Assembly (NCBI GenBank): GCA_001769385.1
Contig: MEPB01000026.1
Coordinates: 1-64,000, forward strand
From: Bacteroidetes bacterium RIFCSPLOWO2_12_FULL_35_15
Lineage (GTDB): Bacteria > Bacteroidota > Bacteroidia > 2-12-FULL-35-15
DNA length: 64,000 bases
Direction: 5' to 3'
The position numbers were made by a program, and so were the translations under genes. Below the pieces are notes generated by a model that was not told where the DNA came from, did no database searches, and was given only the letters and a program-made list of their open reading frames with translations. Shown piece after piece: positions 43,472 through 52,127 of this stretch; position 1 is the stretch's first letter; each line of letters opens with the position of its first letter.

Positions 43472-44611
43472 ATGTTAAATCCAGAAGAACTTTTAAGATA
43501 TAATCGCCAGATACGGCTCCCGGAAATTGGTGAAGCTGGTCAGGAAAAGTTAAAATCATCTAAGGTATTAGTGATTGGAGCAGGTGGATTAGGATGCCCT
43601 GTTTTACAATATTTAACAGCTGTTGGTGTTGGAACAATTGGCATTGTAGATTTTGACAAAGTTGATGAATCAAACCTGCAACGTCAGATCTTATATAGTG
43701 TTGATGATGTTGGGAAATTAAAAGTTGATTGCTCTGTTCGTAAACTTACCCGCCAAAATCCTCATGTGCGATTTATTACTTATAATCTGCAACTTACCAA
43801 TCAAAATGCGATTGATATCATCAAAAATTACGATATAATTGTTGATGGTACAGATAATTTTGCAACTCGCTACTTGTTGAATGATGCGTGTGTATTACTT
43901 GATAAACCATGGATATATGGATCCATTCACCGGTTTGAAGCTCAGATATCTGTATTCAATTATTTAAATAAAAATAAAATAAAAGGACCTACCTACCGCT
44001 GTTTGTTCCCTTCCCCTCCATTACTTGAACTGGAGGGTAATTGTTCTGAAATTGGTGTTTTAGGAGTATTACCAGGTATTGTTGGAATGTTACAGGCAAA
44101 TGAAACAATAAAAATTATTACTGAAATAGGAGATATTTTATCTGGCGAATTACTTATTTTAAATGCACTTAATTTACAATTTCATACCATTGGTATTGAA
44201 CGCAGTGAAACATCATTACAAGCGGTTCCGGTTTCAGAAGCCCAGTTTACTAAAACTGCCTATGGTCAATTTTGTAATACGGTTACAAAAGAGTTAAAAC
44301 ATGAAGTAAGTATCGAAGAATTACATCGCTTAATGTCAGAAAACAGGGAAAATATTCAGTTGGTTGATGTTCGCGAACAAAATGAATCACCACAAATAGA
44401 AGAATTAAAAGAAATTAATATTCCATTAGTCGAAATAATTGATAAAGCTTACAACATTGACAGAAACAAAAAAGTTATTATTTTTTGTAAATCAGGCGTA
44501 CGTAGCGCTATTGCCATTCAGTTATTACAGAAAAAATTCGGAATGAAAAACCTGTTTACCCTCAAAGGTGGCGTTAATGAATGGCTGAGATCTGTAAAAA
44601 ACAAAATCTAA
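43472..44611 (+). CDS. moeB: MoeB/ThiF-type MoaD-activating enzyme fused to a rhodanese domain
   Basis: The 379-residue product has an N-terminal E1-like adenylyltransferase domain (VLVIGAGGLGCPVLQYL, DFDKVDESNLQRQILY, DGTDNFATRYLLND, YRCLFPSPP) and a C-terminal rhodanese domain (about 275-379) with active-site CKSGVRS. The E1 part adenylates the MoaD C terminus and the rhodanese part can supply the sulfur, so the fusion activates and thiolates MoaD in one protein. Of the usual MoeB zinc cysteines only part of the set is visible. Confidence 0.93.
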   Translation: MLNPEELLRYNRQIRLPEIGEAGQEKLKSSKVLVIGAGGLGCPVLQYLTAVGVGTIGIVDFDKVDESNLQRQILYSVDDVGKLKVDCSVRKLTRQNPHVRFITYNLQLTNQNAIDIIKNYDIIVDGTDNFATRYLLNDACVLLDKPWIYGSIHRFEAQISVFNYLNKNKIKGPTYRCLFPSPPLLELEGNCSEIGVLGVLPGIVGMLQANETIKIITEIGDILSGELLILNALNLQFHTIGIERSETSLQAVPVSEAQFTKTAYGQFCNTVTKELKHEVSIEELHRLMSENRENIQLVDVREQNESPQIEELKEINIPLVEIIDKAYNIDRNKKVIIFCKSGVRSAIAIQLLQKKFGMKNLFTLKGGVNEWLRSVKNKI

Positions 44612-44683
44612 AATTTCCTATTTAAACTACCAACAAAACACAATTTTTCTTTTCTTTGAGTACTATTTTTTGAACTCGATATT

Positions 44684-45127
44684 ATGACTGAGAAAAAAAA
44701 GCACAACGTTTTCATCCAGGGAGCAATTACTCCGAATTTTATTGCTGATAGCATTGCCAAACACAGTGGGAAAACAAATATCGGGGGACATGATATTTTT
44801 TTAGGGCAAGTAAGAAATGACCTGATTGATGATAAAACTGTTGTTGCAATTGAGTATTCTGCTTATCTGGAAATGGCCGAGGAGCAATTTCATGAAATCC
44901 GTGAAGCTGCTTTTACAAAATATAATTTAGTTTGCATGCATATTTATCACAGTTTGGGAGCAGTAAAAACAGGCGAAATATGTTTGTTTGTTTTTGTTTC
45001 CTCAAAACATCGTAAGGATGCCTTTGATGCTTGCAGAGATATTGTCGAACAAATCAAAGAAATGGTTCCTATTTGGGGAAAAGAAATTTTCGAAGATGAA
45101 TCACATACCTGGAAAATAAATAAATGA
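44684..45127 (+). CDS. moaE: Molybdopterin synthase catalytic subunit MoaE
   Basis: The 147-residue product has the MoaE pattern GGHDIFLGQVRND near the start, VVAIEYSAYLEMAEEQFHEI, HSLGAVKTGEICLFVFVSSKHRKDAFDACRDIVEQIKEMVPIWGKE at the core, and a short C-terminal HTWKIN. It joins with MoaD to convert cyclic pyranopterin to molybdopterin. The stop codon lies at the edge of a tandem/inverted repeat before the next gene. Confidence 0.95.
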   Translation: MTEKKKHNVFIQGAITPNFIADSIAKHSGKTNIGGHDIFLGQVRNDLIDDKTVVAIEYSAYLEMAEEQFHEIREAAFTKYNLVCMHIYHSLGAVKTGEICLFVFVSSKHRKDAFDACRDIVEQIKEMVPIWGKEIFEDESHTWKINK

Positions 45128-45132
45128 GATGT

Positions 45133-45202
45133 GAGATAGGAGTATGGAGATGGAAGATAAATCTCAATACTCCTATCTCAATACTCATATCTCAATATTC
45201 AA
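45133..45202. repeat. Hairpin and 14-base tandem repeats between moaE and moaCB
   Basis: Three tandem copies of a 14-base unit, ATCTCAATACTCCT, ATCTCAATACTCAT and ATCTCAATATTCAA, run 45161-45202. The first one and a half form an inverted repeat with 45133-45151, 19-base arms with one mismatch. The block ends four bases before the ATG of the next gene and could affect its translation. Confidence 0.85.
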
Positions 45203-45206
45203 AAAA

Positions 45207-46118
45207 ATGGTAGATATCACATTTAAATCAAGTACACATCGTATTGCAAAGGCACAAGCAATTGTAAAAGTAAGTAAACAAGAAACCATTGATGCTATCG
45301 TAAACAAAAGCGTTCCAAAGGGTGATGTTTTTGAAATGGCAAAAACTGCCGGACTGTTTGCAGTAAAACGTACCAGCGATATGATACCCGATTGCCATCC
45401 AATTCCGGTTGAATTCACCTCCGTTCATTACGATATCAAAGGACTGGAGATCACTATTGACATAGAAGTGCATACTATTTATAAAACGGGAGTAGAAGTG
45501 GAAGCCATGCATGGTGCATCTGTTATTGCACTTACCATGTATGATATGCTAAAGCCGATCGACAAAGGGATCGAGATTCATACCATTAAATTATTGGAGA
45601 AAAAAGGGGGGAAATCCGACTTCATTGATAAATTCCGTATCGACTTAAAAGCCGCTGTAATTGTTTGTTCTGATACTATTTCGGCCGGTACAAAAACCGA
45701 CAAAGCCGGAAAAGCTATTATTAAAAAATTAGAATCTTGCAAAGTTGCTATTGCAGACTACTCTATAATTCCTGATGATACAAAAACAATACAGGAAAAA
45801 GTATTGAGCTTGTATGCGTCTAAAATCGATCTTATTATTTTAACCGGTGGCACAGGCCTTTCGCCCCGCGACAATACACCGGAGGCAATAAAACCACTTT
45901 TAGACAGAGAAATACCCGGCATCATGGAAGCAGCACGTAACTATGGTCAGGACCGGACTCCATTTTCTATGTTATCCAGAGGCATTGCGGGAATGAAAGG
46001 CAACACACTTATTATTGCATTACCCGGTTCAACAAAAGGAGCACAGGAATCGATGGATGCTTTATTCCCTTCTATTTTACATATTTTCAGGGTTGTTGAA
46101 GGCGCACAACATTATTGA
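45207..46118 (+). CDS. moaC: Bifunctional MoaC - MogA/MoaB-like molybdenum cofactor protein
   Basis: The start is set at ATG 45207 ([12 protein letters not shown], typical for MoaC); an earlier in-frame start would run through the repeat. The N-terminal half is cyclic pyranopterin monophosphate synthase MoaC ([28 protein letters not shown]). The C-terminal half, from about residue 155, is a MogA/MoaB-like domain ([39 protein letters not shown]), which adenylates molybdopterin. The fusion supplies both steps from one gene and closes the cofactor run. Confidence 0.93.
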   Translation: MVDITFKSSTHRIAKAQAIVKVSKQETIDAIVNKSVPKGDVFEMAKTAGLFAVKRTSDMIPDCHPIPVEFTSVHYDIKGLEITIDIEVHTIYKTGVEVEAMHGASVIALTMYDMLKPIDKGIEIHTIKLLEKKGGKSDFIDKFRIDLKAAVIVCSDTISAGTKTDKAGKAIIKKLESCKVAIADYSIIPDDTKTIQEKVLSLYASKIDLIILTGGTGLSPRDNTPEAIKPLLDREIPGIMEAARNYGQDRTPFSMLSRGIAGMKGNTLIIALPGSTKGAQESMDALFPSILHIFRVVEGAQHY

Positions 46119-46316
46119 AAAACATTTTTATTTTTTAATATTACTATCAATGACGACATTTCTTAAATGTGGAATGGTGGGAGATATAAGGGAACAGCCG
46201 ATTAGAAATTTTATCGATTTTTTCAGAATATAATTAACCGATAACCTATTTTTTTCGAATATTGAAATTATTTGGAATTATTTTTTTTCCTCAAATAATA
46301 GTGTATTTTTGAGGTG

Positions 46317-46718
46317 ATGAAAAAAATTCTTTTCCTTCTTCTTATCTCCTGTTTGTCGAAACTCTGTTTTTCGCAGGATAACGCATTTTATAATCTGTAT
46401 TTCGAAGGAAATGCGTTTTTAGCAAAAGGCCAGTTTGAACAAGCCATTGAAAAATATAACAAGGCGATCAAAACGTTTGAAGCTCCTTATGCATATTACA
46501 ACCGTGGCAATGCTTATTATGGAAAAAAAGATCTGGCAAAAGCCCTCCTCGATTATAACAAAACAATAACATTGAACCCAAGTTATGCAGAAGCCTATCT
46601 CCAGCGTGGCTTGATAAAAACCTCCACCGGTGACAAAACAGGATGCGATGATCTAAAGAAAGCAGTTAAGCTCGACATGCCTGATGCGAAAGAAACTTTC
46701 AAGGCGCGTTGTAAATAA
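46317..46718 (+). CDS. Secreted TPR-repeat protein
   Basis: The 133-residue product has a signal peptide (MKKILFLLLISCLSKLCFSQ) and then two to three tetratricopeptide repeats (GQFEQAIEKYNKAIKTF, AYYNRGNAYYGKKDLAKALLDYNKTITLNPSYAEAYLQRGLIK). The ATG at 46317 is preferred over a GTG three bases earlier. TPR proteins mediate protein contacts; no partner is apparent. Confidence 0.75.
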   Translation: MKKILFLLLISCLSKLCFSQDNAFYNLYFEGNAFLAKGQFEQAIEKYNKAIKTFEAPYAYYNRGNAYYGKKDLAKALLDYNKTITLNPSYAEAYLQRGLIKTSTGDKTGCDDLKKAVKLDMPDAKETFKARCK

Positions 46719-46768
46719 TTCATTCCTTTTACTTGTTCATTTTTAAATTTATTTTTTTCCTGAATCAA

Positions 46769-47149
46769 ATGAATCTAGATTATATTGATAAAACGAATGA
46801 ATACGGTGATAATATGGTGCGTCTTTATAATTTTGGTAAGGCTGAAGCCATAAAATTTCGTGATGCAATTCAGCAAACAATTATTGTAAACAAAAAACTT
46901 CTTCCTCTTACAACCCTCGATTTTATTCAAGTGCGTAATTGTTATTTAACACTTCGCATTTCAGATGAAGATGAAGGTATTACTACTATCGACAAAGTAA
47001 ATTTCGTATGTGATCTAACGTTAGAAGGTTATGTTCAAATGGTTTTATTACTTGAACCTTTTTGTAAAAAAGAAACAAAAGGATATAAATTCCTCTACGA
47101 TATTGATTCGCAAACAGATTTTTTATTTTCTCCTGGCGGTACTTGGTAA
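46769..47149 (+). CDS. Conserved-looking hypothetical protein
   Basis: The first ATG of the frame (46769) gives a 126-residue soluble protein starting MNLDYIDKTNEYGDNMVRLYNFGKAEA. It has mixed helix and strand and ends in SPGGTW. There is no signal peptide, membrane segment or motif I recognise. The codon pattern looks coding, and it follows the TPR gene on the same strand. Confidence 0.55.
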   Translation: MNLDYIDKTNEYGDNMVRLYNFGKAEAIKFRDAIQQTIIVNKKLLPLTTLDFIQVRNCYLTLRISDEDEGITTIDKVNFVCDLTLEGYVQMVLLLEPFCKKETKGYKFLYDIDSQTDFLFSPGGTW

Positions 47150-47349
47150 AAAAAACAAACAAGTGAATCAGCATTTCAACTTTAAAAAACATATACTATT
47201 TATTGGAACTGAATTCTTATAATAAATGAAGTAAACTAAAAAATCTCCTTTTATTTAAAATGAATTAATACTGTAAATGATTTTTAAAAAAAATATTTTT
47301 CTAGTCTGGAATTTTGAAAAGATTTAAATTTGAAAATAAATACAGCACC

Positions 47350-48945
47350 ATGAAAAAAACACTTACTAGTTGCTTTATCTTATTTACAACACTGTATCTA
47401 AATGCTCAAACGGCCTTGAGCTGGCAAAAAACATATGGCGGATCCGGCCATGAATACGCCTGGAAAACAATTCCTACTTCCGATGGAGGTTACGCTTTTG
47501 TCGGGTTTTCCGAATCCAATGATGGTGATCTTTCGGGCCATCATGGCACTTCCACAACTAATGATCTGTGGGTCGCCAAGATCAATGCAGCAGGAACAAT
47601 TCAATGGTCAAAACTTTTTGGTGGCAGTGAAGATGAGGAAGGGTACGACATTTTTCAAACTGCCGACAACGGATTTATGGTGGCGGGCTGGGCAAGCTCC
47701 TCGGATGGGGATGTTACAGGACTCCATGGAACTGCAGGAACTGATGATTTCTGGGTTTTAAAAATAAATTCAGCAGGAACCTTAGTCTGGAATAAATGTT
47801 TTGGTGGAACATCGGATGATAATGCATCGGCTATTGTTCAAACACAAACCGGTGATTTTTTTGTTGGTGGTTCCACCTACTCATCAGATGGGGATGTGAG
47901 TGGAAATCATTCAACTAGTAATTCAGATTTTTGGGTAATAAAAATGAATAGTTCAGGGACTTTATTAAGCCAAAAATGTGTGGGTGGTACAGATTATGAC
48001 GAAGGAATTAATATGATCTTAACTTCTGATAATGGTTGTGCAATTGTTGGAAGAACAAGTTCGGCAGATGGTGATGCAGTTGGTTATCATGGAGGTGCTG
48101 ATATGCTTATCGCGAAATTAAATTCGAGTCTGGTAGTTGAATGGTCGAAATGTTACGGAGGAACAGAAACCGAAGAGTGCAACGCAATTGTGCAGTTAAC
48201 TGATGGAAGTTTTGCTGCTTTAGGATATTCAAGCACTCAAAACAATGGCGATGTTACGGGTCATCACGGTTCACAAGGTTCTGATGATTTTTGGTTATTA
48301 AAACTTACTTCAACCGGAGTAATCAGTTGGGCCAAATGTTATGGTGGTGATGGGGATGATCAGGCGGATGGACTTACAAAAACAAGTGATGGAGGTTTTG
48401 TGATGTGTGGGTTGACAAATTCTACCAATGGTGATGTTTCCGGATTTCATAGCGGTGGTTTTTTTGATCCGGATATTTGGGTTGCAAAAGTTAATTCAAC
48501 TGGCGTTTTTCAATGGCAGCGTTGCATTGGAGGATCCGGTCAGGATGAAGCTTTTAATGTTTATGAAGAAGGAACCGGAACGTATGTAATTACTGGTTTT
48601 ACATATTCTAACAATTATGATGTGACCCTGAATCATGGAAGTGCTGATGGATGGATCCTTAAAGTTACTGGAGCAAATGGTGTTGATGAATTGAACCAAC
48701 AAAATTATTTTAGTACATCACCAAATCCATTCCATGAGGAATTAACATTAAAAATTTTAACAAGTAATTCTAAGATCGAAAAAATTTTAATTTATAATTT
48801 ACTTGGTAAACAAATGAAAGTACTCGAGAACAAAAATTTTGTTGATGGTTATAAGATCGAAACAACTGATCTGCCCAAAGGAATTTATTTTATGGAAATT
48901 TATGGAAATACAATTCGAAAAATTGAGAAAGTTATTAAAGAATAA
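47350..48945 (+). CDS. Secreted seven-repeat protein (probable beta-propeller) with T9SS sorting domain
   Basis: The ATG at 47350 begins a signal peptide (MKKTLTSCFILFTTLYLNAQ). The body is seven tandem repeats of about 55-60 residues, each running W-x-K-x-(F/Y)GG, SDGGF, GDVSG-x-HG, DFWVLK, and NSAGT. Seven units suggest a seven-bladed propeller. The C-terminal 80 residues are a type A sorting domain (SPNPFHEEL, GKQMKVLENKNF, LPKGIYFMEI), the signal for type IX secretion. The binding target is unknown. Confidence 0.85.
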   Translation: MKKTLTSCFILFTTLYLNAQTALSWQKTYGGSGHEYAWKTIPTSDGGYAFVGFSESNDGDLSGHHGTSTTNDLWVAKINAAGTIQWSKLFGGSEDEEGYDIFQTADNGFMVAGWASSSDGDVTGLHGTAGTDDFWVLKINSAGTLVWNKCFGGTSDDNASAIVQTQTGDFFVGGSTYSSDGDVSGNHSTSNSDFWVIKMNSSGTLLSQKCVGGTDYDEGINMILTSDNGCAIVGRTSSADGDAVGYHGGADMLIAKLNSSLVVEWSKCYGGTETEECNAIVQLTDGSFAALGYSSTQNNGDVTGHHGSQGSDDFWLLKLTSTGVISWAKCYGGDGDDQADGLTKTSDGGFVMCGLTNSTNGDVSGFHSGGFFDPDIWVAKVNSTGVFQWQRCIGGSGQDEAFNVYEEGTGTYVITGFTYSNNYDVTLNHGSADGWILKVTGANGVDELNQQNYFSTSPNPFHEELTLKILTSNSKIEKILIYNLLGKQMKVLENKNFVDGYKIETTDLPKGIYFMEIYGNTIRKIEKVIKE

Positions 48946-48961
48946 TTACAAAATATAATAC

Positions 48962-50095
48962 ATGAAACGAACCATTTCCTTTGTCCTTATTTCAATTTTC
49001 TTTGTATTTTTCAAGTATGGATTTTCTCAATCCAGAACGTTCAGCGGCAAACCTATTTATCAGATCCTGACCAAACGGGCAGGAACTTACCTGGGGACAA
49101 CAACTGTAGAGTTGTTCCCCAACATAGCGCCTTTACATGTGAAAAATTTTGATAGTCTTGTTAGCGTTCAATTCTATGACAGTACTGCTTTTCATCGCGT
49201 TATCCCCGGTTTTATGATCCAGGGTGGTGACCCGAATTCAAGAAGCGGTCCTATTTCAACCTGGGGTAATGGTGATCCAAGCCAGCCAACAGTAGATGCA
49301 GAATTCAGTGTTGCAAAACATCTAAGAGGCGTACTTTCTGCTGCCAGAGATAGTTCTATCAACAGTGCAAATTCACAATTTTTTATTTGTGTGGCTCCTG
49401 CATCTTGGCTCAATGGGCAGTATTCTGTTTACGGGCATGTCACAAACGGAATGAATATCGTAGATACGATCGTCAATGCTCCACGAGATGCCAATGACAA
49501 TCCATTACAGAAAATTGAAATGTTTATTACCTACCTCGGTTCAAATGATACGGTACCCAATGCCCCTTTGTTAAATCTACCGGTGTCAGGTTCAGCGAGT
49601 GCTTCAACAGGAAGATCACTCAAATGGTTTGCCGTTAGTGATGCAATTATTTATCATGTGGAAGTTTCAACTGATTCCACCTTTTCAACTTTATTTAAAT
49701 CAGCCGATGTGGGAACAAATCTTTATACTGTTACAGGACTGGCGGCAGGGACAAAATATTATTGGAGAATACTGACCAACAATGGCGGGCATTTTAGCAC
49801 CTCCTCTACTGTCTGGAATTTTCTTGTATCCGGACTTGGCATTGATTCATACACTGATTCAACTGCTAAAATTACGGTGTCTCCCAATCCAAGTAAGGGA
49901 CAGTTTTTATTTTCGAATTTAGAAAAAGAAAATACCATTGAAATTTTCGATATCACAGGAAAGTTGATTTTCAAAACAATTACAAAAAACACTTCTTATA
50001 CAATTGATCTGAGTGAAAAAGAAAAGGGAGTTTATTTTTATAGTATCCGAAGTCAAAAAAATAAAATTCTACAAGGAGAAATTATTGTTCAATAA
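48962..50095 (+). CDS. Secreted cyclophilin-type peptidyl-prolyl isomerase with T9SS sorting domain
   Basis: The 377-residue product has a signal peptide, a cyclophilin domain (about 30-195) with FHRVIPGFMIQGGDP, SANSQFFICVAPASWLNGQYSVYGHV, a fibronectin/Ig-like region (about 205-290; WRILTNNGGHFS), and a type IX sorting domain (SPNPSKGQFLF to GVYFYSIRSQKNK). It would fold proline-containing proteins at the cell surface or outside. The gene follows the propeller gene by 16 bases and overlaps the convergent minus-strand gene by 14 bases at its end. Confidence 0.88.
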   Translation: MKRTISFVLISIFFVFFKYGFSQSRTFSGKPIYQILTKRAGTYLGTTTVELFPNIAPLHVKNFDSLVSVQFYDSTAFHRVIPGFMIQGGDPNSRSGPISTWGNGDPSQPTVDAEFSVAKHLRGVLSAARDSSINSANSQFFICVAPASWLNGQYSVYGHVTNGMNIVDTIVNAPRDANDNPLQKIEMFITYLGSNDTVPNAPLLNLPVSGSASASTGRSLKWFAVSDAIIYHVEVSTDSTFSTLFKSADVGTNLYTVTGLAAGTKYYWRILTNNGGHFSTSSTVWNFLVSGLGIDSYTDSTAKITVSPNPSKGQFLFSNLEKENTIEIFDITGKLIFKTITKNTSYTIDLSEKEKGVYFYSIRSQKNKILQGEIIVQ

Positions 50096-50780
50096 ATAAT
50101 ATTCCTCCACCGTCATATAAAAAATTGGAAGATAGAGAAACAATTTCAATTTCCAAATCTTCCATATACTTTCTCAATGCACAGCCATATTTATGCAGAT
50201 CAATGCTACCAATAAAAAATATTTTATTTTGATATGTTCCATTTGTTCCTCCTAAAAACCCATGCTTATGATCAATTATAGAAATTTGTTCGGGAGAAAA
50301 ATAAAAACAATCCAAGCCTTTTTCCAACAATTTTTTTTCAATCCCTTTGTCGGAAGTGATGTATTTATTGTTGCCTAAATGCGTTAAACTGCAACGTGTA
50401 TATGCTTGAGGTAAATTAATAATTTCTTTATCGAAATTTAATTTTATGATTTCAGGATCAGTAGTTCCGGATTTATGGAAGAAATAATCGGAGGTACTAA
50501 TGCAATTATATCCAACACTATTTTCAAAATTTTCTTGCACCTTGTTTTCACCAAAAAAATAATTGACCTTGTGAGTATCTAAAAATTTCAATAAAGACAA
50601 AGGAGAATTTGGAGCTACCACTAAATTGGACTCGTCCTGATAAATAAAAATATCAGGATGACCTGAAATAGAATTAAATGTTATTCCAGCAGATTCAAAT
50701 TGAAACACAACATCTGCATGTTTCTTCAGATTTTCAATTGCTTCCCTGGGCGCTCTGCGATCAATTATAGCTAACATCAA
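50082..50780 (-). CDS. DUF6873-like GME-fold (amidinotransferase-related) protein
   Basis: The 232-residue soluble product overlaps the radical-SAM gene upstream by 20 bases, so the two are translationally coupled. The pattern of strands with GHPDIFIYQDESNLVVAPNS, HKHGFLGGTNGTYQNKIFFIGS and the end FLYDGGGILFIEQ resembles the arginine-deiminase/amidinotransferase fold. In catalytic members a cysteine usually lies next to the last GG motif; here I see DGGGILF without it. The reaction is unknown and it may be non-hydrolytic or a binding protein. Confidence 0.55.
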   Translation of the reverse strand: MMLAIIDRRAPREAIENLKKHADVVFQFESAGITFNSISGHPDIFIYQDESNLVVAPNSPLSLLKFLDTHKVNYFFGENKVQENFENSVGYNCISTSDYFFHKSGTTDPEIIKLNFDKEIINLPQAYTRCSLTHLGNNKYITSDKGIEKKLLEKGLDCFYFSPEQISIIDHKHGFLGGTNGTYQNKIFFIGSIDLHKYGCALRKYMEDLEIEIVSLSSNFLYDGGGILFIEQ

Positions 50781-51762
50781 ACTGATATTTAGAAAGACTA
50801 CTGTCGGCTATAAACTTTGTGCTTATTCCTCTTTTCTGTAGTTCCTGTTTATTAATTCCATTAAAACCGACTGCAAAATTTAACTGTTTATCATTTATTC
50901 TTAAGGTAATTTTTTCGGTAACTTTATTTTCAAGTTCCTTTAAAATTAACTCATTCCAGATCTTACTCATTACCATTTCCCTAAATGAGGGATGAAACGG
51001 GCCGGCAATGAGTGATTTCCCATCCACTAATTCTTCAGAAGGATGCAAGCCGATTCTTAAAATTCCGATATTATTTTTTTCGAATACCTTGACCAATTCC
51101 TTGGTCCACAAAACGGCTTCCTCAAGAGATAAAGGTTTGTAATTCCCTTTCATATAAAGTTGTTCCAATGCAGTTTCTTTAATAATAACTGTTGGGTAAA
51201 TTCGTGTGCAATCTGCTCCCAGAGCAACAATATCGTTCGCTGTTTGTAATGTTCTTTCAAATGTATCCTGCGGCAAACCGATCATCATCTGGAGTCCGAG
51301 TAGAAATCCGTTTTCCTGAATTAAAGCTGATGCGCTTTTAATGGCTTCAAAATTATGTCCCCTCCCCGATTTATTTAATACCTCATTATTTGTTGATTGC
51401 GCTCCAAGTTCAATGGTTGTTACTCCATATTTTTTCAGCAGATCTAATTTTTCAGGTGTGATATAATCCGGACGAGTAGATACGCGTATCCCCGAAACAA
51501 GTCCATTTTGGATAAATTTGAAGGCTTCTTTCAAATATTGTTCCTGAAGGTCACTATTTATTCCTGTGAAACTGCCTCCAAAAAAAGCGATATCAACAAT
51601 TCTTTTTTCCTTCATACTGCTCAAATGAGTTTCAACGATTGCATGAACATCTTTCGGTTTTGGAACAGATAATGTTCCACTGATCTTTACCTGGTTGCAA
51701 AAAACACATTGATGCGGACAAGCCAATTCAGGGAGAAATATAGGAATATTTGAGTGTTTCAT
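50761..51762 (-). CDS. Radical SAM protein (Elp3/YhcC-like)
   Basis: The 333-residue product has the cluster motif C15-x3-C19-x2-C22 (ACPHQCVFC), FFGGSFTGI, VSTRPDYITPEKLDLLKKYGVTTIELGAQS and GLQMMIGLPQDTFERT. This is the core shared by Elp3-type and YhcC-type radical SAM enzymes; there is no acetyltransferase domain. The coupled GME-fold gene downstream suggests a joint but undefined role. Confidence 0.82.
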   Translation of the reverse strand: MKHSNIPIFLPELACPHQCVFCNQVKISGTLSVPKPKDVHAIVETHLSSMKEKRIVDIAFFGGSFTGINSDLQEQYLKEAFKFIQNGLVSGIRVSTRPDYITPEKLDLLKKYGVTTIELGAQSTNNEVLNKSGRGHNFEAIKSASALIQENGFLLGLQMMIGLPQDTFERTLQTANDIVALGADCTRIYPTVIIKETALEQLYMKGNYKPLSLEEAVLWTKELVKVFEKNNIGILRIGLHPSEELVDGKSLIAGPFHPSFREMVMSKIWNELILKELENKVTEKITLRINDKQLNFAVGFNGINKQELQKRGISTKFIADSSLSKYQFDVSYN

Positions 51763-52127
51763 TTTTTTATTTGATCTTATTCGGGATGAAACACTAACCT
51801 TTGGAGGAATGCATCATTGCTGTAAAATTAAAATAAATAGTTTGTCATTCCGAATTTTGTTAGAATTCAGAAAAAAATATTTTTAGAATCAATAGTAAAA
51901 GGGAACAGATTTTCGCTGGTTTTAAATTTCCTCAATGGCTCTAAAAATAATTATTGACGAAGATTGCAGTTTTCAACAAAATTTTATAACAAGAATAAAA
52001 TTAACAAAGACCAAAATTCTTTTGTCATTCGTTATTACTCGAATTGATTAATATCATTTCCTATGGTTTATTGCTGAAAGACCTTTGTGAAAAATAAAAA
52101 ATTTCACCACTCTGTAAAATCATTTGT
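51763..52127. other. Intergenic region without recognised feature
   Basis: Divergent AT-rich spacer. Short stretches such as TTGTCATTCCGAATTT (51843) and TTTGTCATTCG (52020) echo one arm of the GTCATTTCGACC repeat family but have no partner arm. No promoter could be assigned. Confidence 0.5.

Noticed and set aside
45161..45202. Short tandem repeats considered as a CRISPR array
   Set aside because: The units are 14 bases with no spacers, and no cas genes are present.
45144..45206. Longer N terminus for MoaC-MogA beginning at ATG 45144
   Set aside because: It would translate the repeat block, and the MoaC family begins at the MVDITF equivalent at 45207.
46304..46311. TATTTTTG matching the -7 consensus before the TPR gene
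   Set aside because: The transcript would begin at or inside the start codon and no -33 element is present, so it is probably a chance match.
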